This document shows, one piece after another, positions 1 through 7,677 of a stretch of 64,000 bases of DNA. The position numbers and the translations under genes are program-made. A model generated the notes under the pieces. That model did no database searches. It worked only from the letters and a program-made list of their open reading frames with translations, and was not told the DNA's origin. Position 1 is the stretch's first letter, and every line of letters begins with the position of its first letter. This stretch comes from Georgenia_A wangjunii (lineage in GTDB: Bacteria; Actinomycetota; Actinomycetes; Actinomycetales; Actinomycetaceae), in NCBI RefSeq assembly GCF_036421915.1, contig NZ_JAZGOM010000006.1. The stretch is one strand, 5' to 3'.

Positions 1-478
1 CGTCGGGCAGGCCCGCGTCCGCGAGGACCTTCTCGACCTCGGCCCTCGCTGAGCGGCCCCTCGCGATGCCGTTGGCGACCAGTGCCTCCTGCACCTGGAA
101 GCCGATCTTCCAGACGGGGTTGAGGTTGGACATCGGGTCCTGGGGAACGAGCCCGATCTCCCGCCCACGAAGGTGCTCGATCTCCTTCCGGGAGGCCCCG
201 ACCAGCTCCCGGCCGGCGAACCGGATGGAGCCGCCGGTGATGGTGCCTGTGCCGGGCAGCAGGTCGATGACGGCGTGGGCGGTGGTGGACTTGCCGGACC
301 CGGACTCCCCCACGATGGCCACCGACTGCCCGGGGTAGACGGTGAGGTTCGCGCCGCGCACGGCCGGCACCATGCCGGTCGAGGAACGGAACGCCACCTC
401 GAGGTCACGGATCTCCAGGAGCGGCTGGTTCGGGTCGACGGCTCGCCGAGGCGCCGTCGCCGTCAGGTCGTCGGTCAT
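1..478 (-). CDS. Peptide ABC transporter ATP-binding protein (OppD/DppD type), 3' end outside window
   Basis: This is the ATP-hydrolysing subunit of a dipeptide/oligopeptide importer acting on the inner face of the membrane. The first 159 residues are visible. The Walker A motif GESGSGKST lies at residues 57-65, and the Q-loop region reads LVPQDPMSNLNP near residue 116, which is typical of OppD/DppD. The Walker B and C-terminal peptide-transporter domain lie beyond the window edge. The start ATG at 478 overlaps the stop of the upstream permease by 4 bases (ATGA), so the two are translationally coupled. The gene order on the minus strand is binding protein, permease, permease, ATPase, the usual order for this family. 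Substrate cannot be read from the sequence. Confidence 0.93.
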   Translation of the reverse strand, partial: MTDDLTATAPRRAVDPNQPLLEIRDLEVAFRSSTGMVPAVRGANLTVYPGQSVAIVGESGSGKSTTAHAVIDLLPGTGTITGGSIRFAGRELVGASRKEIEHLRGREIGLVPQDPMSNLNPVWKIGFQVQEALVANGIARGRSARAEVEKVLADAGLPD

Positions 479-1461
479 CGAGCACGCACCTTCGGGTCCA
501 GCGCGTCGCGCACGGCGTCGCCCAGCATGATGAAACCGAGCACCGTGAGGGCCAGGGCACCGGCGGGGTAGAAGAGGACGGCCGGACGTGTCCGCAGCGA
601 CTGCTGGGCCTGGGAGATGTCCCCGCCCCACGAGACGATCGAGGGTGGCAGCCCGATCCCGAGGAAGCTCAGCGTCGCCTCGGCGACGATGAAGGTGCCG
701 AGCGCGACCGTCGCGTAGACGATGATCGGCGCGGCCGAGTTGGGCATGATGTGGCGCGCGAGCACGGACAGGCGTCCCACGCCGAGCGACTGCGCGGCGG
801 TGACGTAGTCGTTGTTCTTCACGCTCATGACCGACCCGCGGGTGATGCGCGCGATCTGCGTCCACCCGAACGAGGCGAGCACGGCGACCACGGTGAGGGT
901 GGACCGGTTCTCGGAGAAGACCTGCATGATGACGATGGCGGCGAGGACGAGCGGGATGGCGAAGAAGATGTCCGTCAGCCGCGAGAGCAGCGTGTCGAAC
1001 AAGCCGCCGAAGAAGCCTGCGACGGCGCCGACCGCCGTGCCGATGAGGAGGACGGCGACCGTGGTGAGCACACCGACCATGACCGAGGGGCGGGCCCCGT
1101 GGATGACCCGCGCGTAGAGGTCGCAGCCTTGCCGGTCGAACCCGAACGGGTGCCCGGGAGAGGACACGCCGAGGGAGTTGGCCAGCTCGCAGAACCGGGG
1201 GTCCTGGGCCGTGAACAGCGTCGGGAAGGCCGCGACGAGCGAGACCAGGACGATGAGGACGGCGGAGACCCAGAAGATCGGGCGCCGGCGCAGCTTGCGC
1301 CACGCCTCGGACCACAGGCTCGAGGGGGCGCCGCTCTCCGCGACGGCGTCGACGGCGCCCAGGCCGGACTCGTCGAGCTCCGCGAAGAAGTGCTCCTGGG
1401 AACGTCGTGCGGCGACGGGCTCGGGCACGTTCCCCGGGCCGGAGTGGGTGATGTCAGGCAT
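475..1461 (-). CDS. Peptide ABC transporter permease (DppC/OppC type)
   Basis: This 328-residue protein is one of two membrane permeases of the importer. A long cytoplasmic N-terminus (about 55 residues) precedes the first membrane segment (FWVSAVLIVLVSLVAAFP), as is usual for OppC/DppC proteins. A binding-protein-dependent transport domain follows, with the EAA-type loop around the run YVTAAQSLGVGRLSVLARHIMPN. It ends with GDAVRDALDPKVRAR, close to the family consensus GDxLRDxLDPR. The ATG at 1461 lies inside the end of the upstream permease (8-base overlap), and its own stop overlaps the ATPase start. Both overlaps argue for one polycistronic message. Confidence 0.95.
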   Translation of the reverse strand: MPDITHSGPGNVPEPVAARRSQEHFFAELDESGLGAVDAVAESGAPSSLWSEAWRKLRRRPIFWVSAVLIVLVSLVAAFPTLFTAQDPRFCELANSLGVSSPGHPFGFDRQGCDLYARVIHGARPSVMVGVLTTVAVLLIGTAVGAVAGFFGGLFDTLLSRLTDIFFAIPLVLAAIVIMQVFSENRSTLTVVAVLASFGWTQIARITRGSVMSVKNNDYVTAAQSLGVGRLSVLARHIMPNSAAPIIVYATVALGTFIVAEATLSFLGIGLPPSIVSWGGDISQAQQSLRTRPAVLFYPAGALALTVLGFIMLGDAVRDALDPKVRAR

Positions 1462-2380
1462 ATCGGATCCTCGGGTCCAGAGCCGCGTAGAGGAGGTCGA
1501 CCACGAGATTGGCGACGATGTAGATGAGCACGAGCACCGTGGTCAGGGACACGACCGTGGCGGACTCGCCCTGCAAGATCGCCCGGTAGAGCGTCCCGCC
1601 GACGCCGTTGATGTTGAAGATCCCCTCGGTGACGATCGCGCCGCCCATGAGCGCGCCGAGGTCAGCGCCAAGGAACGTCACGACCGGGATGAGCGAGTTG
1701 CGCAGCACGTGCACGCCCATGACCCGACGGTGCGAGAGGCCCTTCGCTGCGGCCGTGCGCACGTAGTCGGCGGTGAGGTTCTCCGCGACCGCCGTCCGGG
1801 TCAGGCGGAGCACGTAGGCGAAGGACACCGCGCCGAGCACGATCGCGGGCATGAGGAGGCTGCGGAAGGACGGGTCGCTGCCCGCCGTCGTCGGCAGCCA
1901 GCCGAGCTCCACCCCGACGACGAACTGGAGCACGAAGCCGATGACGAAGGTCGGCACCGCGATGACGAGCAGGGACGTCACCAGCGCGGTGGCGTCGAAG
2001 ATGCCGCCCTTGCGCAGGCCGGCGACCAGCCCCACCGCGATGCCGGCGACGGCCTCGAAAACGAGGGCCATGAGGGCGAGGCGGAACGTGACCGGGAGAG
2101 CGTCGGCGATGACGTCCATGACGTCGCGACCGGAGAAGGTGACCCCGAAGTCGAGCGTGAGGATGCCGCGCAGGTAGAGCAGGTACTGGACGAGGAAGGG
2201 CTCGTCGAGGTTGTACTGCTCGCGGATCTGCTCCTGGACCGCCGGCGCGAGCCCACGCTCGCCTCCGAGCGCCGCCACGGGGTCCCCGGGCAAGGTGAAC
2301 ACCATGAAGTAGATGAGCAGGGTCGCCCCGAGGAAGACGGGGACCACCTGCAGGATCCTGCGCCCGACGTAGTGGAGCAT
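1454..2380 (-). CDS. Peptide ABC transporter permease (DppB/OppB type)
   Basis: This 308-residue integral membrane protein begins with the typical DppB start (MLHYVGRRILQVVPVFLGATLL is the first helix), followed by a periplasm-like segment and about five more hydrophobic helices. The coupling loop that contacts the ATPase reads YVRTAAAKGLSHRRVMGVHVLRN. A strong ribosome binding site GGAGGGG lies 7 bases upstream of the ATG. The C-terminus (LLYAALDPRIRYA) matches the family ending. It lies 143 bases downstream of the binding-protein gene, with a hairpin between them, so the permeases may be made in smaller amounts than the binding protein. Confidence 0.95.
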   Translation of the reverse strand: MLHYVGRRILQVVPVFLGATLLIYFMVFTLPGDPVAALGGERGLAPAVQEQIREQYNLDEPFLVQYLLYLRGILTLDFGVTFSGRDVMDVIADALPVTFRLALMALVFEAVAGIAVGLVAGLRKGGIFDATALVTSLLVIAVPTFVIGFVLQFVVGVELGWLPTTAGSDPSFRSLLMPAIVLGAVSFAYVLRLTRTAVAENLTADYVRTAAAKGLSHRRVMGVHVLRNSLIPVVTFLGADLGALMGGAIVTEGIFNINGVGGTLYRAILQGESATVVSLTTVLVLIYIVANLVVDLLYAALDPRIRYA

Positions 2381-2460
2381 CGGCTCACCCCTCCAAGGGT
2401 GCTCGGTGCGGTCCGGAGAGCGCGCGGGAGTGCGGTTGGGTCGAGGCCTGGCGCGGCATG

Positions 2461-2498
2461 CGGGAGGGGGCGGGATCCGTGGGTCTCGCCCCCTCCCG
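2461..2498 (-). terminator. Hairpin between binding-protein and permease genes
   Basis: A perfect 12-base inverted repeat (CGGGAGGGGGCG and its complement) is separated by a 14-base loop, 26 bases after the binding-protein stop on the minus strand. No T-run follows. Such hairpins after binding-protein genes usually act as partial terminators or mRNA stabilisers. Confidence 0.6.
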
Positions 2499-2523
2499 GC
2501 TCAGGGCCTCGGTGCCGGTCGGT

Positions 2524-4167
2524 TCACTCTGCCTTGGTGACCTGGTAGATGAGCGGCTCGCTGTCCCAGCCGAACTCGACGTTGTCCACCGTCTCGGCCC
2601 AACCGCCGGTGACGTTCTGGTACCACAGCGGGATGCTGGGCAGGTCGCGGAAGAGCACCTCCTGGGCCTGCAGGTAGAAGTCGTTGGCCTCGTCGATGGA
2701 CTCCGCCGTGTTGGCCTGGGCCATGAGCCCCTCGAACTCCTCGCTCGCGTAGAAGCCGTCGTTGGAGCCGGCCCCCTCCGTGTAGATCGGTGCGAGGAAG
2801 TTGGCGAGCGACGGGTAGTCGCCCTGCCAGCCGGCGCGGAACGGGCCGGTCAGCGCCTGGTTGTCGCGCGCGTCGAGGAACTCGGAGAACTGCGCGAAGG
2901 GCATGAGCTCCGCCTCGATGCCGAGGGTGTTGCGGATGCCGTTGTTGACGGCGTCCACCCAGGGCTGGTGGTCGCTGTCCGTGTTCGTTGCGATCGAGAA
3001 CACCCGGTCGCCCCACGGCTCGATGGCCTCTGCCTGCGCCCACAGGTCCTGGGCCAGCTCGGGGTCGTACTCGAGCACCTCGTTGCCCGGCACCTCGTCC
3101 GTCCAGCCGTCGATGACCGGACTGGTGAAGTCGGCCGCCGGGGTGCGCGTGCCGTTGAAGATCGTCTCGGTGATCTCCTCGCGGTTGATCGCGTGCGAGA
3201 TCGCCTGGCGGCGCAGGAGACCGGCCTCGCCGGACCACTCGGGCAGGTACTCCGGCACCGTGAGCGTCTGGTTGATGGCCGCCGGCTGGTTCACCGAGCG
3301 GCCGGACAGCTCGTCCTCGAACGTCGAGATGGCCGAGTTGGGGATGTTCTCGATGATGTCGAGGTTGCCGGAGAGCAGGTCGGCGTACGCGGCGTCCTCC
3401 TGGTCGTAGAAGACGACCGACACCCCACCGTTCTGGGGCACCCGGTTGCCGGCATAGGTCTCGTTGACGACCATGTCGGCGCGCACGTTGTGCTGCCAGG
3501 CCCCCTCGCCGTCGAGCTTGTAGGGGCCGTTCCCGATGGGGTTCTCCCCGAACGCCTCGGGGTCCGCGAAGGCGGCCTCCGGCAACGGGTAGTAGGCGGT
3601 GTAGCCCAGCCGCAGCGGGAAGTCGGCCTGCGGTGCGTTCAACCGGACGGTGAACGTCCGTTCGTCGACGACCTCCAGGCCCGTGAGCTCAGAGTCCTCG
3701 TCGTAGGAGAATCCCTCGATGTCCTCGAAGAAGTAGCTGTTGGCCTGGGCGTTGCTCAGCAGCGCGCCGAAGTTCCAGGCGTCCACAAAGCTGTTGGCGG
3801 TCACCGGGGTTCCGTCGGAGAACTCCCAACCCTCCTCGATCGTGATCGTGAAGGTCTGGTTGTCCTCGGTCTCGACCGACTCGGCAACCTCGTTCTGGAT
3901 GCCACCCTCCGCGTCGTAGCTCATCAGCCCCGCGAAGAGCTGGGTCATGACACGGCCACCGCCCACCTCGTTGGTGTCCGCGGGGAGCAGCGGGTTCTGC
4001 GGCTCGGTGCCGTTGACGGAGACGATCCCGCCGCCGCCCGTCGTCTCGCCCTCGGTCGCTCCGGCTCCCGTGGTCTCCTCGCCGCCACCGCCGGAGCCGC
4101 ATGCGCTCATCAGCAGCGATCCGCCGAGGATCGAGGCCGCCACGGCCGTTCTGCGCCTGGTCTTCAT
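2524..4167 (-). CDS. Peptide ABC transporter substrate-binding lipoprotein (family 5 solute-binding protein)
   Basis: This 547-residue lipoprotein captures the substrate outside the membrane for the two permeases downstream. It starts at the ATG at 4167, which has AGGAGG 4 bases upstream; an in-frame extension to 4365 lacks such a site. The signal peptide begins MKTRRRTAV and ends in the lipobox LMSAC, with Cys23 as the lipidated residue, followed by a Gly/Thr/Glu-rich linker. The SBP_bac_5 domain fills the rest (for example NPIGNGPYKLDGEGAWQHN and WQGDYPSLANFLAPIYT). Upstream, a TATCAT hexamer at 4252-4257 on the minus strand could be the -10 element. Length is normal for the family. Substrate class (peptide rather than nickel or haem) is inferred from family resemblance only. 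Confidence 0.94.
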   Translation of the reverse strand: MKTRRRTAVAASILGGSLLMSACGSGGGGEETTGAGATEGETTGGGGIVSVNGTEPQNPLLPADTNEVGGGRVMTQLFAGLMSYDAEGGIQNEVAESVETEDNQTFTITIEEGWEFSDGTPVTANSFVDAWNFGALLSNAQANSYFFEDIEGFSYDEDSELTGLEVVDERTFTVRLNAPQADFPLRLGYTAYYPLPEAAFADPEAFGENPIGNGPYKLDGEGAWQHNVRADMVVNETYAGNRVPQNGGVSVVFYDQEDAAYADLLSGNLDIIENIPNSAISTFEDELSGRSVNQPAAINQTLTVPEYLPEWSGEAGLLRRQAISHAINREEITETIFNGTRTPAADFTSPVIDGWTDEVPGNEVLEYDPELAQDLWAQAEAIEPWGDRVFSIATNTDSDHQPWVDAVNNGIRNTLGIEAELMPFAQFSEFLDARDNQALTGPFRAGWQGDYPSLANFLAPIYTEGAGSNDGFYASEEFEGLMAQANTAESIDEANDFYLQAQEVLFRDLPSIPLWYQNVTGGWAETVDNVEFGWDSEPLIYQVTKAE

Positions 4168-4401
4168 TCTTCCTCCTGGTGGATGAGCGGACAGGCTCCG
4201 TCGTCGTCGCCCGCGGGGGCCATCGGCGCACCGCCGCGCGGCGATCCACGAATGATAGGCACGGCATGTGCCGATCTTTGGGATGTTCGTCACACGACGA
4301 CGGGCCCCGAAGGCGCGGTAGCAGACCGTCCAGTGGGGTATCGGCCCTGTGGGGACAGCAGGCACCGCCCCCGAAGGTCAGAGGGTGTCGGCCCCAGGCG
4401 C

Positions 4402-4968
4402 CTACGTCCCCCGGTGAGACAGGGTCCGATACTGCCGGGCGTCCCACGCGTGGTGGACGAGCTCGTGCAGGAGGTACTGACCGAGCGACCCGGCGGTGAA
4501 CACCGCGCCGTCGGACCGCCTGCCCGGCCTCTCGAGCTCGTGGGGCGCGAGCTCGGCGAACCGCGCCGCGAGCCGCTTCCCGGCGCCGTCCAGCGACCGG
4601 GCCACCTCACCCGGATCCGCCGAGCCGTACCGGCCGGCGACGGCGGCCGCGTCCTGGTCCCAGTCGGGAAAGGTGGGGTCGTCGTCCTCGAGCATGGAGC
4701 TGAGCCGTGCCGCGAAGACGGTGCAGACATCACGGAGGTGGCAGCCGTACTCGAGCGGGGACCAAGCCCCGGGCGCGGGCCGCGCCGCGGCGCCCGGCGC
4801 TGCGAGGATCTCCGGCCACGGGGTCAACGCGTCCGCGATCCGCCCGCCGACGACGTGCGCGGAGGCGCCCGCGGGGTCGAAGCCGCAGTCCGGGCAGGGA
4901 TGCCTCAGCACCCACGACCAGTCCTTCGTGTCCGGGGTGACGTCGTCGGTCCCTGCGTCGTTCGTCAT
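4402..4968 (-). CDS. DinB-superfamily (maleylpyruvate isomerase/DinB-like) protein
   Basis: This 188-residue protein looks like a four-helix-bundle DinB/mycothiol-dependent enzyme. It has an early Cys pair (CPDCGFDPAG), the run WSPLEYGCHLRDV that supplies the first metal-ligand His, and the C-terminal run YLLHELVHHAWDARQY that supplies the others, the usual three-histidine arrangement. Members of this fold include mycothiol S-transferases, which would fit the mycothiol amidase at 28682, but the substrate is unknown. The start was set at the ATG at 4968 because a -10-like TACCCT lies exactly 6 bases upstream; a longer frame to 5046 has no support. The gene stands alone and is divergent from yidD. 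Confidence 0.8.
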   Translation of the reverse strand: MTNDAGTDDVTPDTKDWSWVLRHPCPDCGFDPAGASAHVVGGRIADALTPWPEILAAPGAAARPAPGAWSPLEYGCHLRDVCTVFAARLSSMLEDDDPTFPDWDQDAAAVAGRYGSADPGEVARSLDGAGKRLAARFAELAPHELERPGRRSDGAVFTAGSLGQYLLHELVHHAWDARQYRTLSHRGT

Positions 4969-4974
4969 GGCCCC

Positions 4975-4980
4975 AGGGTA
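4975..4980 (-). promoter_or_regulatory. -10 element of a leaderless promoter (DinB-like gene)
   Basis: TACCCT ends 6 bases before the ATG at 4968 on the minus strand, placing the expected transcript start at or next to the start codon. No convincing -35 hexamer is visible. Confidence 0.5.
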
Positions 4981-5093
4981 GGAGCGACCCCGACGGCGGG
5001 GGCGGGCGTGGTGGCCGCGTGTGCAGCGCCGGCACCCGGGGAGCACGAGACGTACGACGAGCCCTCTGCCGCGCGCCTCGTGCGTGGCGCCGG

Positions 5094-5099
5094 TACGGT
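5094..5099 (+). promoter_or_regulatory. -10 element of a leaderless promoter (yidD)
   Basis: TACGGT is followed by six bases and the ATG at 5106. There is no Shine-Dalgarno sequence in those six bases. A -35 element is not evident. Confidence 0.5.
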
Positions 5100-5105
5100 C
5101 CGGGC

Positions 5106-5393
5106 ATGACGCCCGCCACGCGTGTCGCCGACGCCCTCATCCGGCTCTACCAGCAGCGCCTGTCCCCGCGGAAGGGCTGGACGTGCGCGCACCTCGTCGC
5201 CCACGGCGGGCAGTCATGCTCCGCGGCGGTACGCGGCATCATCCGCCAGCGCGGTGTCGTCGGCGGCCTCGTGCCGACGACCGTGCGCTTCCTCGCCTGC
5301 TACCGCGCCGCGAGCCTGCTCATGGCCGCCGACGTCCAGGGCGTGTGCTGCTGCGGGCCGATCCCCATCCCGTTCCGCTTCGGCGGGCGCTGA
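5106..5393 (+). CDS. yidD: YidD-family membrane protein insertion efficiency factor
   Basis: This 95-residue protein keeps the YidD core: a helix LIRLYQQRLSPRKGW, then Cys-containing segments (TCAHLVAHGGQSCSAAVRGII) and a Cys-rich tail (VQGVCCCGPIPIPFRF). Proteins of this family assist YidC-mediated insertion at the inner membrane. In most actinobacteria yidD sits between rnpA and yidC near the origin, whereas this copy is isolated between a DinB-like gene and a glyoxalase-like gene. The central segment differs from the usual FYPTCSQYA motif, so it may be a divergent paralogue. The ATG at 5106 was chosen over longer in-frame starts because of the leaderless promoter signal. Confidence 0.75.
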   Translation: MTPATRVADALIRLYQQRLSPRKGWTCAHLVAHGGQSCSAAVRGIIRQRGVVGGLVPTTVRFLACYRAASLLMAADVQGVCCCGPIPIPFRFGGR

Positions 5394-5402
5394 GCAGCAC
5401 CC

Positions 5403-5431
5403 TTGACCTGGCCTCGTCCCGACCTCACGCT
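5403..5431 (+). promoter_or_regulatory. Complete leaderless promoter (glyoxalase-fold gene)
   Basis: TTGACC at 5403-5408 and CACGCT at 5426-5431 are separated by 17 bases, the ideal spacing, and the -10 ends 6 bases before the ATG at 5438. This is the clearest full promoter in the window. Confidence 0.65.
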
Positions 5432-5437
5432 GGCGGC

Positions 5438-5791
5438 ATGGACATCTCAGGGGTGACGGTAGGGCTTCCGGTGAGCGACCTCGCAGCGGCGACCGAGTGG
5501 TACGGACGCGTCTTCGGCCTCGGCGCTCCCGAGCTCGCCCCGGCGGACGGCGTGGTCGAGTTCCAGCTCGGGCCGGTCTGGCTCCAGCTGGGTGAGGAGG
5601 AGCAGGCCACCCGGTCGGGTGCCGCGGTCGTCGTCCGGTTCGAGGTGGCCGACGCCGCCGCGGAGCACGCCCGCCTCGCGGGGCTCGGCATCGACGTCGA
5701 CGACGTCGTCCACGTGCCCGGCGCGGTCGACTACGTCGACTTCCGCGACCCGGACGGGAACGGCCTCAGCGTCTACTCCCTCGCCGGCTGA
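5438..5791 (+). CDS. VOC-family (glyoxalase/bleomycin-resistance fold) protein
   Basis: This 117-residue protein is a single vicinal-oxygen-chelate domain with two beta-alpha-beta-beta-beta repeats. It opens with GVTVGLPVSDLAAATEWYGRVF, a standard VOC start, and closes with VDFRDPDGNGLSVYSLAG, a standard VOC end with the metal-ligand-like region. A segment FQLGPVWLQLGEE supplies the central strand. Such proteins act as lyases, dioxygenases or antibiotic-binding proteins, and the sequence does not say which. It is monocistronic: its own promoter lies directly upstream and a palindrome lies about 100 bases downstream. Confidence 0.85.
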   Translation: MDISGVTVGLPVSDLAAATEWYGRVFGLGAPELAPADGVVEFQLGPVWLQLGEEEQATRSGAAVVVRFEVADAAAEHARLAGLGIDVDDVVHVPGAVDYVDFRDPDGNGLSVYSLAG

Positions 5792-5889
5792 GCCCGCCCG
5801 CGAACCGCCCGCCGTACCGCTGGTGCGGGTCCGTCGGCGACGCGAGCCGGACGGCGGACCACCAACGGATCCATGGCGGCGGAGATCGC

Positions 5890-5909
5890 CGCACGGCGTT
5901 CGCCGTGCG
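5890..5909. repeat. Perfect 9-base inverted repeat upstream of the symporter gene
   Basis: CGCACGGCG and its complement flank two bases. It lies 98 bases after the VOC gene and 83 bases before the symporter start. It could be a terminator stem or an operator; a 2-base loop would be tight for RNA, which slightly favours a protein-binding site. Confidence 0.45.
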
Positions 5910-5992
5910 CTCGCCCGCCGACGGGGCCACCATGTCCGGCAACCCGGTGCGATGTGGCACACGGCCCCTTGTACGAAGCCCGGAGGCGCACC

Positions 5993-7456
5993 GTGGACGT
6001 CATCATGGAGAACGTCATCACCCCCGTGTCGGACGTCCTGTGGACGTACGTGCTCGTCTACGTGCTGCTGGGCGTGGGGCTGTACTTCGGGATCCGCACG
6101 CGGTTCGTCCAGGTGAGGATGTTCGTCCGCATGATCCGCCAGATCGGGTCCTCGCGAGGCGGGTCCGCAGGCGGCATCTCGTCCTTCCAGGCGTTCTGCG
6201 TCGGGCTGGCCTCCCGGGTCGGGACAGGGAACATCGCCGGGGTCGCGATCGCGCTCACGCTCGGCGGTCCGGGGGCGATCTTCTGGATGTGGGTCGTCGG
6301 TCTCGTCGGGATGGCGACCGCGCTCATCGAGGCGACCCTCGCGCAGATCTTCAAGCTGCCGGCGTCCGACGGCTCGTTCCGCGGGGGCCCGGCCTTCTAC
6401 ATCGAGCGCGGCCTCGGGTCCCGGCGGGGCGGCATCATCTTCGCGGTGCTGCTCATCTTCACGTTCGGCATCGCGTTCAACATGGTGCAGGCGAACACGA
6501 TCGCGGACGTCCTCTCGAGCGGGCACGGCGTGACCTCGGGGTGGACGGCGCTGCTGCTCATGGCACTCGTCGCGCCCGTCGTCTTCGGCGGGGTGCGCCG
6601 GATCGCGCGCGTCGCGGAGATCGTCCTGCCGATCATGGCGCTGGCGTACGTGCTCCTCGCCTTCGTCATCATCGCGATGAACATCACCGAGGTCGGTGGG
6701 GTGCTGACGACGATCGTCTCGGCGGCCTTCGGCGTCGGGGAGGCGGCGGCCGGGTTGACCGGTGGGCTCGCCGCGGCGCTGCTCAACGGTGCCAAGCGGG
6801 GACTCTTCTCCAACGAGGCCGGCATGGGCAGTGCCCCCAACGCCGCCGCCACCGCGACGACCAGCCACCCGGTCAAGCAGGGGCTCATCCAGTCCCTCGG
6901 CGTGTTCGTCGACACGATCATCGTGTGCTCGGCGACGGCGTTCATCATCCTGTTCGCCGGGCCGGACGTGTACGTCCCGGGCGAGACGACGGAGGGCGCC
7001 TCGCTCACCCAGGCGGCGGTGGCCAACGAGCTCGGCTCCGCCACCGCACCGCTGATGACCGTCCTTATCTTCGTCTTCGCCTTCTCCTCGGTGCTGGGCA
7101 ACTACGCCTACGCCGAGATCAACATGGCGTTCATGCGCGCCCGTCCGGCGGCGCTCTTCACGTTCCGGGCGCTCGTCGTGCTCGTCGTGGGGGCCGGTAG
7201 CGTCCTCGAGCTCGAAGCCGTCTGGGCGCTGGCTGACGTCGCCATGGGCTTCATGGCGTTGGTCAACCTCGTCGCCATCGTCCTGCTGGCCCGGTGGGCG
7301 CTGGGCGCCCTGCGGGACTTCGAGCGTCAGGTCGAGGCGGGCGTCGACCCGGTGTTCTTCACCGCCGGAAACCCAGACCTCCCCCGCGACCTGACGGACA
7401 GCGTGTGGACGTCGCAGGAGTCCGGGACGAGCGCCACCAGCCCGGCCCGGCCGTAG
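5993..7456 (+). CDS. Alanine/glycine:cation symporter (AGCS family)
   Basis: This 487-residue membrane protein couples uptake of a small amino acid, typically alanine or glycine, to Na+ or H+. It has about ten or eleven hydrophobic segments and the family's conserved blocks: the run SFQAFCVGLASRVGTGNIAGVA, the segment FRGGPAFYIERGLG and the block GAKRGLFSNEAGMGSAPNAAATA. The GTG at 5993 was chosen because GGAGG lies 6 bases upstream; an ATG at 6005 lies just inside. The next gene starts 221 bases downstream and the AGCS gene has its own upstream region, so it is probably a single-gene unit. I looked for a glycine riboswitch upstream and did not recognise one. Confidence 0.92.
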   Translation: MDVIMENVITPVSDVLWTYVLVYVLLGVGLYFGIRTRFVQVRMFVRMIRQIGSSRGGSAGGISSFQAFCVGLASRVGTGNIAGVAIALTLGGPGAIFWMWVVGLVGMATALIEATLAQIFKLPASDGSFRGGPAFYIERGLGSRRGGIIFAVLLIFTFGIAFNMVQANTIADVLSSGHGVTSGWTALLLMALVAPVVFGGVRRIARVAEIVLPIMALAYVLLAFVIIAMNITEVGGVLTTIVSAAFGVGEAAAGLTGGLAAALLNGAKRGLFSNEAGMGSAPNAAATATTSHPVKQGLIQSLGVFVDTIIVCSATAFIILFAGPDVYVPGETTEGASLTQAAVANELGSATAPLMTVLIFVFAFSSVLGNYAYAEINMAFMRARPAALFTFRALVVLVVGAGSVLELEAVWALADVAMGFMALVNLVAIVLLARWALGALRDFERQVEAGVDPVFFTAGNPDLPRDLTDSVWTSQESGTSATSPARP

Positions 7457-7677
7457 GCACGTGCTGAGCACACCGCCATGCCGCGCACGGCGATGGCTCA
7501 GCTGCCCGGTGCCAGATCGGGACGTGCACCGCAGGTCTGAGCGCCCCGCGCCCGGTCGCGCAGCTCGCGAAACGTCGTCATGCACCGCCCGTAACTCCTT
7601 GGAAACAGCACCGTGCGAACGTGTCGATCGGCCGGTCGACGTGGTGCCCGGCACAAGCCAACCGAGGAGCACGACCT

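Noticed and set aside
2458..5109. An 883-codon open frame on the plus strand
   Set aside because: It runs antisense to the binding-protein and DinB-like genes and mirrors their codon bias. Its translation is low-complexity Val/Gly/Arg and matches no family.
5792..5992. Possible glycine riboswitch upstream of the AGCS symporter
   Set aside because: I found a 9-base palindrome but none of the conserved glycine-aptamer segments.
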